DNA from: an uncultured Gammaproteobacteria bacterium
GTDB lineage: Bacteria; Pseudomonadota; Gammaproteobacteria; Arenicellales; Poriferihabitantaceae
Length of the DNA: 14,750 bases
Reading direction: 5' to 3'
NCBI GenBank assembly: GCA_938021685.1
Contig: CALIFM010000204.1
Coordinates: 1 to 14,750, forward strand
Part shown: one piece after another, positions 14,185 through 14,750 of the stretch
How positions within the stretch are numbered: the stretch's first letter is position 1
Layout of the letters: the number at the start of each line of letters is the position of its first letter
Program-made: the position numbers and the translations under genes
The notes under the pieces: model-generated
Told to the model about the DNA's origin: nothing
The model's database searches: none
The model's input: only the letters and a program-made list of their open reading frames with translations

Positions 14185-14750
14185 ATGAAAAAGCGTCATT
14201 CATTAAAGTTAATTGCTGCGGCTTGTGCGAGCTTGCTTGCTACTGCCACATTGGCATCTGACAGTGACGATGCATCGGGCATCGCAGAAGGCTCTAAAGT
14301 CGGTTTTGTGTACGTTGGCCCTGTTTCTGACCACGGCTGGACTTATCAGCATGATAAAGGCCGTTTAGCGATCGAGCGCGAGTTGGGTGTGAAAACCTCG
14401 TATGTTGAAAGTGTGCCAGAAGGCGCTGACGCTGAGCGCGTGATTCGCGAACTGGCCGCGTCAGGCAATGAAGTAATCTTTACCACCTCATTTGGCTATA
14501 TGAACCCCACTAATAAAGTGGCTAAGCAATTTCCAGACGTAAAATTTGAGCACGCCACGGGTTATAAGCGTGCTGATAATGTTAGCACCTATTCAGGGCG
14601 CTTTTATGAAGGGCGCACTGTTATTGGTACAGTTGCTGGCATGATGACTAAAACCGGTGTGATTGGCTATATCGCCTCATTTCCTATTCCTGAAGTAGTG
14701 CGTGGTATCGGTGCATTTACTTTGGCCTTGCGCAAGCAAAACCCTGATGC
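14185..14750 (+). CDS. BMP family periplasmic purine/nucleoside-binding protein (partial, C-terminus outside window)
   Basis: Solute-binding protein of the BMP/PnrA-like (Med) family, of which about 188 residues are visible out of a usual 330-360. The N-terminus MKKRHSLKLIAAACASLLAT is a signal peptide, probably cut after A24 (ATLA/SDSDD). Cys14 is not in a good lipobox (AAAC), so a soluble periplasmic form is more likely than a lipoprotein. Family landmarks are VGFVYVGPVSDHGWTYQHDK (39-58, with Asp49 and Trp52 in the ligand region), FEHATGY (121-127), YEGRTVIGTVAGM (141-153) and GYIASFPIPEVVRG (161-174). It would capture a nucleoside or purine and hand it to the two permeases. It lies 65 bases after permease 2, with its own strong ribosome-binding site and a possible promoter. 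The substrate is inferred from family and neighbours. The gene runs past base 14750. Confidence 0.93.
   Translation, partial: MKKRHSLKLIAAACASLLATATLASDSDDASGIAEGSKVGFVYVGPVSDHGWTYQHDKGRLAIERELGVKTSYVESVPEGADAERVIRELAASGNEVIFTTSFGYMNPTNKVAKQFPDVKFEHATGYKRADNVSTYSGRFYEGRTVIGTVAGMMTKTGVIGYIASFPIPEVVRGIGAFTLALRKQNPD

Noticed and set aside
14185..14226. Cys14 of the binding protein as a lipoprotein attachment site
   Set aside because: The preceding residues AAA lack the usual Leu/Val/Ile at -3, and a better signal peptidase I site (ATLA before SDSDD) follows.

Overview
The window looks like the chromosome of a Gram-negative proteobacterium, most likely a gammaproteobacterium, possibly a marine or aquatic one. 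This is an inference. It rests on the gene set (ETF-ubiquinone oxidoreductase, HisN-type phosphatase, DUF853 ATPase, DUF2797, DUF1244, XdhC), a roughly balanced base composition and a periplasmic-type BMP binding protein. I see no RNA genes, CRISPR array, insertion sequence, phage gene or attachment site. Gene density is high, and the longest stretch without a gene is about 230 bases.

Layout. Positions 1-991 (minus) hold the N-terminal part of ETF-ubiquinone oxidoreductase, cut by the window edge. Positions 1225-4444 (plus) hold a housekeeping-like run: a HisN/inositol monophosphatase-family phosphatase, a DUF853/HerA-type ATPase and a Cys-rich DUF2797 protein. This run meets the next minus-strand block tail to tail at 4441-4444, where the two stop codons overlap.

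Positions 4441-10423 form a single minus-strand train. In transcription order it contains an 8-oxoguanine/guanine-type deaminase, a previously unlisted 29-codon ORF (8963-9052), xdhC, a DUF1244 protein, a 564-residue protein I cannot assign, a DUF3726 protein and an EamA/DMT exporter. The last four are packed with a 19-base gap and then overlaps of 4 and 14 bases, so they look like one translationally coupled operon.

Positions 10552-14750 (plus) run divergently from the deaminase. They encode a BMP-type nucleoside/purine ABC importer: a double-NBD ATPase, two permeases and a periplasmic binding protein truncated by the window end.

Working together. The importer, the deaminase and the XDH maturation factor fit a pathway that takes up purine nucleosides or oxidised purines and converts them toward urate. 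The 128-base divergent region between the two arms is the natural control point. xdhA/xdhB and any urate-degrading gene are not in the window. The least explained part is the coupled block DUF1244 / 564-aa protein / DUF3726 / EamA downstream of xdhC. Together with the 29-aa ORF, it is the best candidate for undescribed biology here.
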